Assembly: GCF_000208745.1 (NCBI RefSeq) | Contig: NC_030858.1 | Location: forward strand, 22,789,671 to 22,853,670 | DNA: 64,000 bases | Direction: 5' to 3' | Source of the DNA: Theobroma cacao | Lineage: Eukaryota > Streptophyta > Magnoliopsida > Malvales > Malvaceae | Part shown: positions 1-10,785 of the stretch, piece after piece | How the letters are laid out: each line of letters begins with the position of its first letter | How positions within the stretch are numbered: the stretch's first letter is position 1 | Translations under genes and position numbers: made by a program | Notes under the pieces: model-generated | What the model was told of the DNA's origin: nothing | Database searches by the model: none | Seen by the model: only the letters and a program-made list of their open reading frames with translations

Positions 1-934
1 CTTTTCAAACTACACATCACCAAAAAACTAAAAACACTAGAATAACATGTTTTCTAACTAAATTCATCATCAAATTCTCTCTCCTAAGGTTTGATCAGCA
101 CACTATCCTTCATGATATCTTGTGATTCAACCATGGAAAATGCAAAATAATGCATAGGAAAGGTAGATCAGAAGCTAGAATTAAGAAATTTCACCTTTGA
201 TGGCTTGATTCCTTGAAATTTGGTGAATTTCTCTTGAATTTCTTAGCTAGGGTTTTGTTCTTCTTCTTTTCTTCCCCTTTATTCCTTTGGCAGACCAAGA
301 GAAATGAGTTGGGAAGGTTTATGTGCTGATTTCTAAAGCCAATTATAAATGGATGAAAATTTAACACATGTCACCATTTCATTGGCCCAAGTGTTATACT
401 TACCCATTAAGCAATCTCTCTCCACCATTTAAAATTCCTCAATTATCCATAATAATAATGGGTGAAATTCATGTGCTGGATAAGTGTTGGGTGGTAAAAA
501 ATTCCAATTTTACCCTTGGGCGACAAAATGACTATTTTGCCCCTTATGCTCGAAAAAATGTCAAAATTAAAATTTTTCACCTCTCAAACTCAAATTATGT
601 TCTAAATGGTCAATTTTGGTTAAAAAATTCTTCCAACATTCCAATTTTAACCTTAAGTGGAAAAATGATAATTTTGCCCCTACGTTATGAAAATTCCAAT
701 TTGACTCCAAATCGGTCCTCGAACTCCGAATCACCATTTTAAGTCATTATGGGGTTTTAAAATTCTCAATTTCATCTTAAAATCTCTATTTGGACTAGTT
801 CGAGGTTTAATTTAACTTAATTGTACCATTTCGTACATTGCCATCCTTTAACGATTTTCGAGGTACCCAAGTAAGCAAATATGCATTCTTATGTAGGAAT
901 GGCATAATAAACATATTATAGAGCCAGGCTTGAT
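1..934 (-). mobile_element. Ty3/gypsy LTR, 5' portion, cut by window edge
   Basis: Read on the minus strand this matches the first kilobase of the gypsy LTRs at 21301 and 29327. It has the same GGCTCTATAATA-like start, the same motif around the gtacctaga-type inverted repeat, and the same 'aggggcaaaatgg' low-complexity stretches. The LTR edge is at about 934 (TATCAAGCC on the minus strand, from an ancestral TG start). It abuts a copia gag reading frame directly, so this is an insertion into Sirevirus C. The other end and the TSD lie outside the window. The 368-742 open frame inside it is not a gene. Confidence 0.8.
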
Positions 935-1796
935 AAGAAATCTTGGTCTTTCTTATAATTTTTCATTCCAAGCCTTCTGCTTTTTTGTCCAATCAGCTTT
1001 TTACACCTTTTTGCCATCATTGCTAACTCTTCATCATCATTACTTGATAATTCTTCAAGTTCTTCCTTAAGTGTACTAATCTTGAGTGCAAGATTTTTAC
1101 TTTTCTCTTTGGTTTCTTTCTTTTCTTCCTCTTTGTCTTCCTTCATTTCAAGTTCATATGTGAGGAGAGAGCCACAAATTTCATCAAGTGTGACCATATT
1201 GAGATCCTTGGCCTTTCAACTAGCAGTGATTTTTGGTTTCTAGCTTTTTGAGAGGTATCTAAGAAGCCTTTTTACTAACTCATGTTTAGGGATGGTTTTT
1301 CAAGTTGATTGAGCTTGTTTGTAATATTGGTAAACTTATCGAACATGGTAGTGACATCTTCACCCAGTTCCATTTTAAACATTTCATAATTATGGGTGAG
1401 TAAGGCAATTTTGGATAACTTTACTTGTGAAGTCCTTTCACGAATGACTTTAAGTTTTTCCCAAATCTTTTTGGTTGTAGTACAATTAGAGATTTTGTTG
1501 AATTCTAAGGGAGTCAGTGCATAGTGAAAGGTGTTCATGGCTTTAAAATTTGTTTGGACCTTTTTAAGTTCAGCTTCAGTCCATTCAACTGTTGACTTAG
1601 GCATTTTCTCACCAGTCACAAAACTAAGTGAGGTGGGAACAAAGGGTCCTTCTGTGATTACATCCCACATTTCATAGTTAATGGCTCTAATTTATATAGA
1701 CATCCTAGTGCTCTAATAAGCATAATTTGATTCATCAAATAAAAGAGGCCTATTTATGGAATGACCTTAAGTAACAACTAACTTTTGTAAAGCCAT
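935..1796 (-). pseudogene. Sirevirus C gag (5' part, decayed)
   Basis: This is the nucleocapsid/gag region of a Ty1/copia element. The minus-strand frame begins with ATG at 1796, 45 bases past the primer binding site. It encodes the DUF4219/UBN2-type gag typical of Sireviruses, with blocks such as INYEMWDVITEGPF, QTNFKAMNTFHYAL and LLTHNYEMFKMELGED. It is closely similar to the gag of Sirevirus A at 6486, for example MWDAITDGPF there. Several in-frame stops fall in the first 40 codons, and a frame change near 1200-1275 breaks it into pieces (1275-1670 and 916-1197). The C-terminal part keeps the acidic and lysine-rich segment and then stops at KDQDF, where the gypsy LTR 1-934 is inserted. It is non-functional. 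Confidence 0.85.
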
Positions 1797-1840
1797 GCGA
1801 ATCTTCCTTAAGGATTTTAAGCCTTAATTTTGAGGGAATG

Positions 1841-1852
1841 GCTCTGATACCA
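1841..1852 (-). promoter_or_regulatory. primer binding site of Sirevirus C
   Basis: The minus strand reads TGGTATCAGAGC, the complement of the 3' end of plant initiator methionine tRNA. It sits two bases from the LTR edge at 1855, as in Sirevirus A. Confidence 0.85.
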
Positions 1853-1854
1853 CT

Positions 1855-3283
1855 TGTTGTTCTCGTTGGAGTGTTAGAGGGGGTGAATAGCACTAAAAAT
1901 GTTCTATTTAGCCATTTAGAGCTTGAAAAACACTTAATCAACTAGATGAAGGGAAGAACTAGAACTTGTTAAAATTACAAGATACCAAGTAAGGAAGGGT
2001 CAAGAGAAGTGGACAATGCAAGAGCACTTATAGTGGTGTGTACCCTTGACCTACATCCTCTACCTTGATCTCCTAATTAAGGATTTTCAACCTAACTTCA
2101 CTAAACCAGTTGAATTAATAGCTTCCACCAAGCTTTTACAAGGTGAGCTTTTAACCCAAGCTCTAATCTTTTACAACAAGCTTTAGAGTGCTTCTTACAC
2201 TTTAATTTCTCAAGAAAGAAAAAAAAGTACAACTAAGTACCTTTATAAGTTTGGACAGATTACAGTTAAGCTCAAACACTTTTTCTAGATATAAAATAAA
2301 AAACAAGTCTTTTTGGTGAAGGATATTTGGCTTTTTGCTCAAAATAGCTATTTTCTCTACTAATCTAGTTTCTTTGACCATTGGAACTTCAATGTATACT
2401 TGAAAAGTCATATTTTTCTGTTAGAGTCAGTTTCTAGCCATTAGGAACAACTCTGATGTCATTTTAGCTATTATTTTGTCCTTTAGTGCTTAAATTCAAA
2501 AGGGCAAACAGAGTTCGGCTAACTAGTTACAAGCAACTCTAATAGATTATAGCTTATTTGCCTTGCACTATCTTACTACTATGTTCTTTTCTTTAACCGA
2601 TTATAGGAGGCAATAACCAATTAAGAGTTCTCTATCTTTAGGTTTCTTTTTTTCAGGAAGCTTTCTCTAGCTAGTTATGGTAGGCTTTAATTGATTACAA
2701 ACTTTCTATTTTCATTTTTCTCTACATAAATGGGTTCACTCTTCCTTTAACTAATTGAAACTTTACTTCCTTTAACCATAACCGATTAAAATTAGCTTTA
2801 ATCAACTAGAAATTCTTTGAATTTTGAACTTTTCCATTTTGGCTCCCTTAAATGATCAACTATCTTTAAAACTTGATTTTGGTGCTTGAAAGTACTTGTG
2901 CCTTATGCTTTAACCGATTAACCAGACTTCTTATCCGATTAGCATGACTTTGTATTCAACGTCCAACACTTCTTTAATTAGTTATGCTTGGTGCTTACTG
3001 ATTAAGACTCCTATGCTTTACCTTAACTTAATGCCTAGGTATCCCTTAACTGATTATAGCTCTTTGTTAATTAGTTACTAAACTTATGTCTTTATTAATC
3101 ACCTTGCTCTTCTTTTCTCTTACGTGATTAACTTTTCATTAAATTTAGCAATCTTCTTGACTTGCCTTTAATTACCAACTTTGTTAGGGGGTATTAAATT
3201 CAATCTTGCACACTTAAATAACTAGATTAAACATTAATGAATGAGAAATGTTTTGTTATAATAAAAAACATATGGAGTCAATA
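1855..3283 (-). repeat. 5' LTR of Sirevirus C
   Basis: This 1429-bp LTR lies on the minus strand. Its start at 3283 reads TATTGACTCCATATG (ancestral TGTTGACTC), its end at 1855 reads GAACAACA, and the PBS follows. It shares the end motif GTGCTATTCACCCCCTCTA with the LTRs at 5274, 17046 and 43989, and a similar start, so all four belong to one Sirevirus group. Many decayed copies of a taattg/accgatta-type inverted repeat fill 2500-3130. The bases flanking it at 3284-3288 (CTCAT) are the likely TSD; the partner lies outside the window. Confidence 0.8.
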
Positions 3284-3288
3284 CTCAT

Positions 3289-4133
3289 TTTTGGTATCTT
3301 TAGGCTTTTTGTAATAATGGCATGTCAAATGATCATTTGAATGCTCCACTTAAGGCACATCTCTCTTTATAGGTTTTCTATTTTTATAATTTTTAATCAT
3401 GAACTTATTGAATTTTCTAGCTAGCATAGCTATGTCTTCCTCACTATCACTATCATTTTTTATGACTTTTTCCTCTTTCTTATTTATGGATTTAAGGCAT
3501 CTTTCTTTTGTTTAACTTTTTCTTTTCTAGACTCTTCTCTTTCACTCTTACTTTTAAGTGTTAACTCATAAGTGATAAGGGATCTTATAAGTTCTTCTAA
3601 TTTCAAGTTATTTGGATTTTAGCTTATTTTACAGCCGTAAGTTTAGGTTTCTAGGTTTTGGGTAGGCTATACAAGATTTTTTTCACTAGTTGGGCATTTG
3701 GGAAGTATTTCCCTAGATTCTTCAAACCTCTTATAATGTTTATGAACCTTTCAAACATCTCACTTATTGATTCACTTGTTCTCATCTTAAATAGTTCATA
3801 ATCATGGATAAGTAGTCCAATTTTGGATTTCTTAACTTGGTTAGTTCCCTCATATGTGGTATCTAAAGTATCACAAATTTGTTTGGCATTTTCACACATA
3901 GAGACTTTATTATATTCACTAGAACTCAAAGCACAAAAAAAAAAATTGTATGCCTTACAATTTGTTTGGGCTAGTTTCTTATCCCTATCATTTCATTCAT
4001 CTCTAGGCTTGATTACTAATTTTCTTTCTCCTAATTTATATGGAACATTAGGGCTATCTAATATCACATCCCACACATCCAAATCCATAGATTGAATAAA
4101 CATTTCCATTCTCTTTTTCCAATAAGGATAATT
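3289..4133 (-). pseudogene. Sirevirus-like element H gag (middle part)
   Basis: The minus-strand frame begins at the copia B insertion edge with NYPYWKKRMEMFIQSMD, the conserved opening of Sirevirus-type gag. It runs through WDVILDSPNVPY, YEGTNQVKKSKIGLLIHDYE and MFERFINIIRGLKNLGK. Stops and frameshifts are frequent near 3950-4010 and below 3650, and a poly-A run (3937-3946) marks one slip. The upstream part of this gag lies 36 kb away at 40159-40290. The split falls exactly at the TSD ATTAC of copia B (4134-4138 and 40154-40158), which shows that both parts are one gene. The lower-coordinate end is cut by Sirevirus C. Confidence 0.8.
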
Positions 4134-4138
4134 ATTAC

Positions 4139-4966
4139 TATTACAGTAGGATCTTAGTGGATTGATGTGATTGTGTAAAGCATGGATTTAAAAAAAATAT
4201 CTTTTATATAGGAAGTAAGCAATCCAATTACACAAGCGGAAACACACATCATTCTTATTGCAAGTAACATAATCACATCCTAAAGAAATAAGAATCTATT
4301 AACTAAGAAAAAAAACATACCTTTTATTTTGAGATTCTTATTTTCGGACACCACTACACCAATGAATGATTTCTCGACCAAATAAGTTTACCACTTGTTC
4401 TTCAAGAATGCTTTCAACTTGAACCTTGAGTGGACAAGGTGTGGAATGCAAGACTATAAGATGGCAACCGATTTTGTCTCTCTTTTCTTCCTAAAAATTA
4501 ATGGCTATTTTCCTTCAAAAAAAATCCAGCTCAAAATGGGAGAGAGGAATAAAGATATGGCAAAGTTTGGAGGAAGAGGAGAGAAGTGACAACTGAAACT
4601 TTTTCAAGAAAACGTATGTACATTTGTTGTCTTCCAATCTTTTCTCTTTTTATTAAAACTTTACCTCAAACGTTTAATCAAAATGAAACTCCTTTGAATC
4701 AATCTTGATAATCCGTTTAGAGTTATAGAAGCATCAAACGTGCTTCATAATTATCAAAATTATAATTAAATAATAAATAATTTAATTCTTTAATTATCAT
4801 TTAGAGTTCTTTATAAAATAAAGCTCCTTATTGAATAATAACTCTCATTTTATTATTATCCATCTTTATTTAAAAAGAATTAATAATAAATAAAAGAGTG
4901 ATAGTCAAACATGGAGTCTTTTTTTATGAACATGGATGTCTAGATTCATTTTGCAAGAATCCTCCT
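4139..4966 (-). repeat. truncated 3' LTR of copia B
   Basis: This is about 828 bp matching 37999-38825 and 47215-48030. The outer edge reads TATTACAGTAGG where the 5' LTR copy has TGTTGGAGTAGG. The match ends near 4966 (gaatcctcctttt), where RT coding sequence begins with no polypurine tract between. A deletion therefore removed the inner part of this LTR and the adjoining 3' end of the element. Confidence 0.85.
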
Positions 4967-5268
4967 TTTATCTTCATTATAAGAAGATATTGAAAAATGC
5001 ACTTGACTGCAATCCAATGCTCCATACCTGGGTTTGACTAAAATCCACTAACCAATCTAACTGCATAGCAAATATCTGGCTTAGTGCACGGCATAACATA
5101 CATGAGACTTCCAACAACAGATGCGTATGGAATTTGTCTCATGTTTTCAACTTCCTCCGAAATTTTAGGTGACATCTCTTTAGAGAGTTTGATTCCATGT
5201 CTAGATGGCATAAAACCCTTCATGGAATCTAGCATAGCAAACTTGGCCAAAATCTTGTCTATGTAGGA
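4967..5268 (-). pseudogene. copia B reverse transcriptase, C-terminal part
   Basis: The minus strand encodes YIDKILAKFAM, MKGFMPSRHGI, VPYASVVGSLMY-like IPYASVVGSLMY, and PDICYAVRLVS. This is the standard end of copia RT and the connection to RNase H. It continues the frame that stops at TLSQVS on the other side of Sirevirus A (18226). A stop follows VSGF, and the reading SNPGMEHWIAVK continues past it to about 4980 before the deletion into the LTR. Confidence 0.88.
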
Positions 5269-5273
5269 TACTT

Positions 5274-6427
5274 TGTTGGCTCCATTAGTTTTTGATGATA
5301 ATAAAACATTCCCATTCATTTGTGTCTAATATTTCCACTTGAGTGTGCAGGACAAGAATTGTATGCCAATGATAAAGAAATTATTCCAAGGGACATATCA
5401 AAAATTATATGTATAAGAAGCCACAATTAATCAACAAAACAGAAGCTTCTTAGTTCAATAATAAAGGGTTAGTCAGCTAAAATTCGAATCAGAAGTTGAC
5501 GGGCTCAAGAGTATTGAGGAACAGAAAAGACTTAGTCGACTAAGAGTCTACTACCAAAAATCTAAACTTTAAGATAGAACTAACTTAATCGACTAAAAAG
5601 GAAGTTAGTCGACTAAGTGCTCACTGCCAAAAGCACAAAACAGAAGACAAAAACAACTTAGTCGACTAAGATATCAGTTAGTCGACTAAGAGCATTCTGC
5701 CATAAAATTTGAATTGTGAACTAGAAGATAGATTAACGGCCAGAACTGCAACAAAATTGTTTCCAACAGTCAAAACTACCTAACATCTATCAGAGCTAAT
5801 TTTCCAAGTATTTAAAAGGCTTCTAACGGCTAGAAATGGAATGAAGGCTTCCAAGTCCAAAAGAGCTAAAAAAAAACCAGTAAATACTCTTTGTTCATTT
5901 ACTGCACTCAACTTCTATCTTTGTAATTATGATCTGCACTTCACTTTGTACCACTTAGATCAACCTTGTGATCATAGGTACACTCTTATCACTTCTCTCC
6001 TTGTATTCTTAGAGTGAGTGGGTCACTCTAAGGGATTGATTCAAGCTAAGATTGCTTGATTGAGTATAGGTTCTAACTTAGCCTTGAAATGTTAAGTATT
6101 GGGTTTTAGTTGATCCTAGTAAAAACTATTGTGAAAAGTTTAGGCTAAGCCTAGTAAAAGCCATTGTAAAAGCTTGGTGAAAGCTTGTGAATTTCACCGT
6201 TCTTAGTGGATTGATTAGAAAATCCTTGGTTAAACAATCAAGGTAGTGGATGTAGGTCTTGGACCGAACCACTATAAATATTTGTGTATTGTCTCTACTA
6301 TTTTAGTTTATCATTCATCTTGAATTTCTCTTTTATCTTGCTCTTGTCCCCAATTTGAAGGTAACCTTTGTAAAGAGCCAAGAAAATGCTATTCACCCCC
6401 TTCTAGCACATTCATTTGGGACCAATA
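5274..6427 (+). repeat. 5' LTR of Sirevirus A
   Basis: The LTR is 1154 bp, starting TGTTGGCTCC and ending GGGACCAATA (ancestral CCAACA). It carries four perfect TTAGTCGACTAA palindromes (5531-5544, 5605-5616, 5657-5670, 5678-5689), a TATTTAAAAGG promoter-like box near 5808, and the Sirevirus motif TGCTATTCACCCCC at about 6388. Compared with the 3' LTR it lacks about 20 bp between two palindromes near 5536. Confidence 0.9.
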
Positions 6428-6429
6428 AA

Positions 6430-6441
6430 TGGTATCAGAGC
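6430..6441 (+). promoter_or_regulatory. primer binding site of Sirevirus A
   Basis: TGGTATCAGAGC starts two bases after the 5' LTR and is complementary to the 3' end of initiator methionine tRNA. Confidence 0.9.
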
Positions 6442-6485
6442 TAGTTCCCTATTATTAAGGTCTAACTCTCTTTGGGAAGATCCAA

Positions 6486-8041
6486 ATGGCTCTTCAAAAA
6501 TCAGTAGTGGCTGAGAGACAAATAACAAACAGACCACTTCTATTTGATGGCTCAAATTACCCATATTGGAGTACTAGGATGTCAATATACATTAGAGCAA
6601 TAAATTATGAGATGTGGGATGCCATAACTGATGGTCCCTTTATTCCTTCAACCTTAAATGTTGTAAATAACAAGATGATTTCTAAGCCAAGGTCTGAATG
6701 GACCGAAGTTGAAACTAAAAGAGTCCAAACAAACTTTAAGGCAATCAATACATTGCATTGTGCTTTAACTACCACTGAATTCAATAAAGTGTCAAGCTGT
6801 ACCACAGCTAAATAAGTGTGGGATAAACTTAGGATTATTCATGAAGGGACTTCACAAGTTAAGGAGTCTAAGATAACCCTCTTAACCCACAATTATGAGA
6901 TGTTTAAGATGGAACCTGGTGAAGATATCACCAACATGTTAGATAGATTTACAAACATCACAAACAAATTAAGTCAGCTAGGCAAACCAATTCCTGAGCA
7001 TGAAATCGTTAAAAGACTTCTTGGAAGCCTACAAAAAAATTGGAAGCCAAAGGTGACTACCATCCGTGAAGCTAAGGACTTGAATGTTATAACCTTGGAT
7101 GAAATTTGTGGTTCTCTTCTCACTCACAAGCTGGAACTCAAGGAAGAGGAAGAGGAAGACAAAAAAGAAGCAAAGGAAACGAAGAAAAGTATTGCCTTAA
7201 AAGCTAGTATCCTTGAAGAAGAATTGGATAGCCTATCTTGTGATGATGATGAGGAGCTGGCTATGGTTGTAAGAAGGTTCAAAAAGCTTATGGGCCAAAG
7301 AAACCAAAGATTGGCTAGAAGAGGGTACAGAAGAGATCAAGGTTTTTCATGGAGAACCAAAAATAAAAACGAGTCCAACAAGAAGAAAGAGCTTATATTC
7401 TTCGAATGCAAGAAGCCAGGACACTTCAAGTCAAAATGCCTCTTGCTGAAGGAAGAAACGCCAAAGAAAAACAAAAAATCGAAGAAAGCAATGGTGGCTA
7501 CAACCTGGTCAGATAGTGATATCTCAAGTTCTGATGATGAAGAAAAAAAGGTGGAAGAAATAGCTAACTTGCGTTTGATGGCAAGGGATGATGAATCCGA
7601 GGTATCTTCATCCCCTGTGATATTTCAATTGATGAATTACAAGATGAGTATGAATGTCTTTATGATGAATTTGTGAAACTTGCATCAAAATATAAAACTT
7701 TGAAAAGAAAAACTGCATCTCTTGAGACTGATTTGCAAAAGATAAAACATGACTTCAATTCTATTTTTGAGCAAAGAAATTTTCTGCAAATTGAATTAGA
7801 GCATTCAAAAACAGATTTTGAAACTCTAAAATTAGAATTGGAAAACAAAACAGAAGCCTTGAAAAAGGCAGTTAAAGAAAATACTGATCTTAAAAGTTTG
7901 AAGAAAGAAACATCAAGGAGGAACACATACTTTAAGAAAAATTCTGATAATACCTCATCTAGATGTTACAATTGTGGAAAATTTGGACATTTATCTTGTG
8001 ACTGCTATAGAGATAAAAGCATGCAGAAAACAAAAAAAATT
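6486..8041 (+). pseudogene. Sirevirus A gag
   Basis: This encodes the capsid/nucleocapsid part of the polyprotein, starting at the first ATG after the PBS. Residues about 1-215 form the DUF4219/UBN2-type gag (PLLFDGSNYPYWSTRM, LLTHNYEMFKMEPGED, DEICGSLLTHKLELKEE). An acidic and lysine-rich stretch follows, then a first zinc knuckle at 7399-7440 (FFECKKPGHFKSKC) whose first cysteine is phenylalanine. A coiled-coil-like lysine/leucine segment comes next, then an intact second knuckle CYNCGKFGHLSCDC (7964-8005). Codon 110 is TAA (6813-6815), where relatives read a lysine or glutamate codon. The frame shifts near 7612-7628. Both breaks are simple decay events. The frame closes at about 8041, ahead of the protease region. 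Confidence 0.9.
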
Positions 8042-8163
8042 TAAGTTTCAAAAGGATCTTATATTGCAGCTAACCTTCAAGGACCCATCAAAGTATGGGT
8101 ACCTATTAAGAAAACTAAAAATTTGTTTTGTAGGTTAAGCTAAATCTAAAAGACATATGTTCA

Positions 8164-9750
8164 AGAGCTTAACTAAAGGAGAAAGAACCATGGTTTATGG
8201 ATAGTGGCTGCTCAAGGCACATGACTAGAAACGAAATGCTGTTTGCTCAGCTGAACAAGAAAAAGAGAGGTACCGTTTCCTTTGGTGATAATTCAAAAGG
8301 TAGAATTTGTGGTATTGGAACCATTGGTAAGAACACTCAAGCTCGAATTAGTCATGTGTTGCTAGTTAAAGGTTTGAAACACAATTTATTGAGTATCAGC
8401 CAATTATGTGATAAAGGTTTTAAGGTATGTTTTGACTCAAATAAATGTGAAGTGATGATATAAGTACTAACAAAGTTTCATTTATAGGAAAAAGAATGAA
8501 GAATATGTATGTTATATTTCTTGAAGATCTTGAAGTGAATTGCGAAACATATCTTATAGCCAATGTTGAAAAGGATGGTCGGTTATGGCATAGGAGACTT
8601 GGTCATGTAAGATTGCATACCATTTCAAAATTGATAAGAAAAAATCTGGTTATAGGATTGCTTGAGCTTAAATTTGAATATGATCAAATTTGTGATGCAT
8701 GTCAAGTAGGAAAACAAGTTAGAACATTTTTCAAAAGTAAGAAGAATGTGTCAACCTCTAGACCACTAGAATTACTGCACATTGATCTATTTGGGCCAAT
8801 TAGTACAACTAGTCTAGGAGGAAAATCATATGGCTTTGTGATAGTTGATGACTACTCTAGGTATACTTGGGTATACTTCCTTGCTCATAAGAATGATGCA
8901 TTACCAGCATTTATAAATCATTGTAGGAAGGTTGAAAATGTAAAAAAGACTTGCCATAGTTAGTATTAGGAGTGATCATGGTGGTGAGTTTGAAGGAGAT
9001 GAGTTTGAAAACTTTTGCAATGAAAAGGGGTTAGATCACAATTTTTCTGCACCTAGAACACCCCATCAAAATGGAGTTGTAGAAAGAAAAAATCGAACCT
9101 TAAAAGAAATGACCAGGATTATGCTGTGTGAAAATAATTTACCAAAATATTTTTGGGCAGAAGCTGTCAACACAGCAGCATATATCCTTAATAGAGTCTC
9201 AATTAGAGCCATAATATCAAAGACACCTTATGAACTTTACAAGGGTAGGAAACCAAATATCTCTCATCTTAGGAGTTTGGGTTGTAAATGTTTTGTATTG
9301 AACAATGGAAAATATTCTCTAGAAAAGTTTGATGCAAAGAGTGATGAGGCAATATTTTTAGGATATACATTAAACTCAAAGGCCTTTAGAGTTTTTAACA
9401 AAAGGACTTTAACTGTTGAAGAATCGATCCATATAGTTTTTGATGAATCAAATGCCTTACAGAAAGAAATTCCTGCTGATGAAGATGATACGGATGATAT
9501 TGAAAGACAAATGGAAGAAATAAATTTAGATGATAAGAAAAATAGTGAAGAAAAGTCCCTAGGAAGAGAAACAGAACTTCAACCTTTAGAAACATTGCAA
9601 AGAACTGAAAATCAGCATAATGACCTTCCAAGAAGCTAGAGGTATGTAAAAGACCATCCACAAGAGCTGATCATAGAAGACATTACTCAAAGTGTTAAAA
9701 CTAAGAGAGAAGTTGGAGAGACATATGAGTTTTCAGCTTTCATATCTTAA
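8164..9750 (+). pseudogene. Sirevirus A protease and integrase
   Basis: This is the pol N-terminal half. The protease active site is WFMDSGCSRHMT at 8191-8226, with intact DSG. After a stop at 8461-8463 the frame resumes with the integrase zinc-binding segment (LWHRRLGHVRLH, CDACQVGK). The core domain follows: first aspartate in LHIDLFGP, second in RSDHGGEFEG after a one-base deletion near 8950, and the glutamate in NGVVERKNR at about 9073-9099. The catalytic DDE residues are all present. The C-terminal GKCFVL/GYTLNSKAFRVFNK block and an acidic linker lead to in-frame stops TAG (9637) and TAA (9748). It is decayed but completely recognisable. Confidence 0.9.
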
Positions 9751-10785
9751 ATTGAGCCTAAGAGCTTTGAAGAAGATGAAAAAGAGGAAAGTTGGGTAAT
9801 AGCCATGCAAGAGGAACTTGATCAATTCAAAAGAAACCGTGTGTGGTCATTAGTCTCTAGGCCTTTATATCACCCTATTGTTGGGACAAAATGGGTGTTT
9901 AGAAATAAAGTAGATGAGCAAGGAAATGTTATTAGAAACAAAGCTAGATTAGTGGCTCAAGGATATAACCAAGAGGAAGCAATTGACTATGATGAAACCT
10001 TTGCACCGGTTGCTAGAATAGAAGCTATAAGGTTATTGCTTGCATTTGCTTGCTTTATGAACTTTAAATTATTTCAAATGGATGTAAAAAGTGCATTTTT
10101 AAATGGTTTCATTCAAGAGGAAGTTTATGTTGAACAACCCCCTGGATTTGAGGACTATGAAAGATCAGATTATGTGTTCAAACTTCATAAGGCTTTGTAT
10201 GGACTAAAACAAGCTCCAAGAGCTTGGTATGAAAGACTTTCTAAGTTCTTAGTTGAAAAAGGTTATGTTAGAGGCAACATTGATACAACATTGTTTATTA
10301 AGAGATACTTAAATGATTTAATTATTGTTCAAATCTATGTGGATGATATTGTTTTTGGTGCAACTAATGAGGCTTTATGCAAGAACTTTGCTGAAGAAAT
10401 GCAGGGTGAATTTGAGATGAGAATGATGGGAGAGCTAAAATTCTTTCTTGGGCTCCAAATTAAACAAAGTGAGGAAGGAATTTTCATCAACCAAGAAAGA
10501 TACATTCAAGACATGCTCAAAGAGTTTGACATGCTAAAGTTGAAATCAATTAGCACACCAATGAGTCCATCCACCAAACTTGAGGTTGATGAAAAAGGAA
10601 AGGATGTTAATCAAAAGTTCTATAAAGGTATGATCGGATCACTACTTTATTTAATAGCCAGAAGGCTTGATATCCAATTCAATGTATGTTTGTGTGCTTG
10701 TTTTCAATCCAACCCACGGAATCACACTTGACTGCTGTTAAAAGAATTTTTAGATACCTCTTAGATACACAAACTTTAGGGATAT
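9751..10785 (+). pseudogene. Sirevirus A reverse transcriptase
   Basis: The longest frame, 9805-10731, carries all landmarks of copia RT: GTKWVFRNKVDEQGN, RLVAQGYNQEE, FAPVARIEAIRLLLA, FQMDVKSAFLNG, KALYGLKQAPRAWYERL and the catalytic YVDD at about 10336-10347. It then continues into ELKFFLGLQIKQ and YIQDMLKEF. A frameshift near 10718 breaks the end (NPRNHT followed by a stop). The reading then resumes (TAVKRIFRYLLDTQTLGI) up to the nested solo LTR at 10786. Confidence 0.92.
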
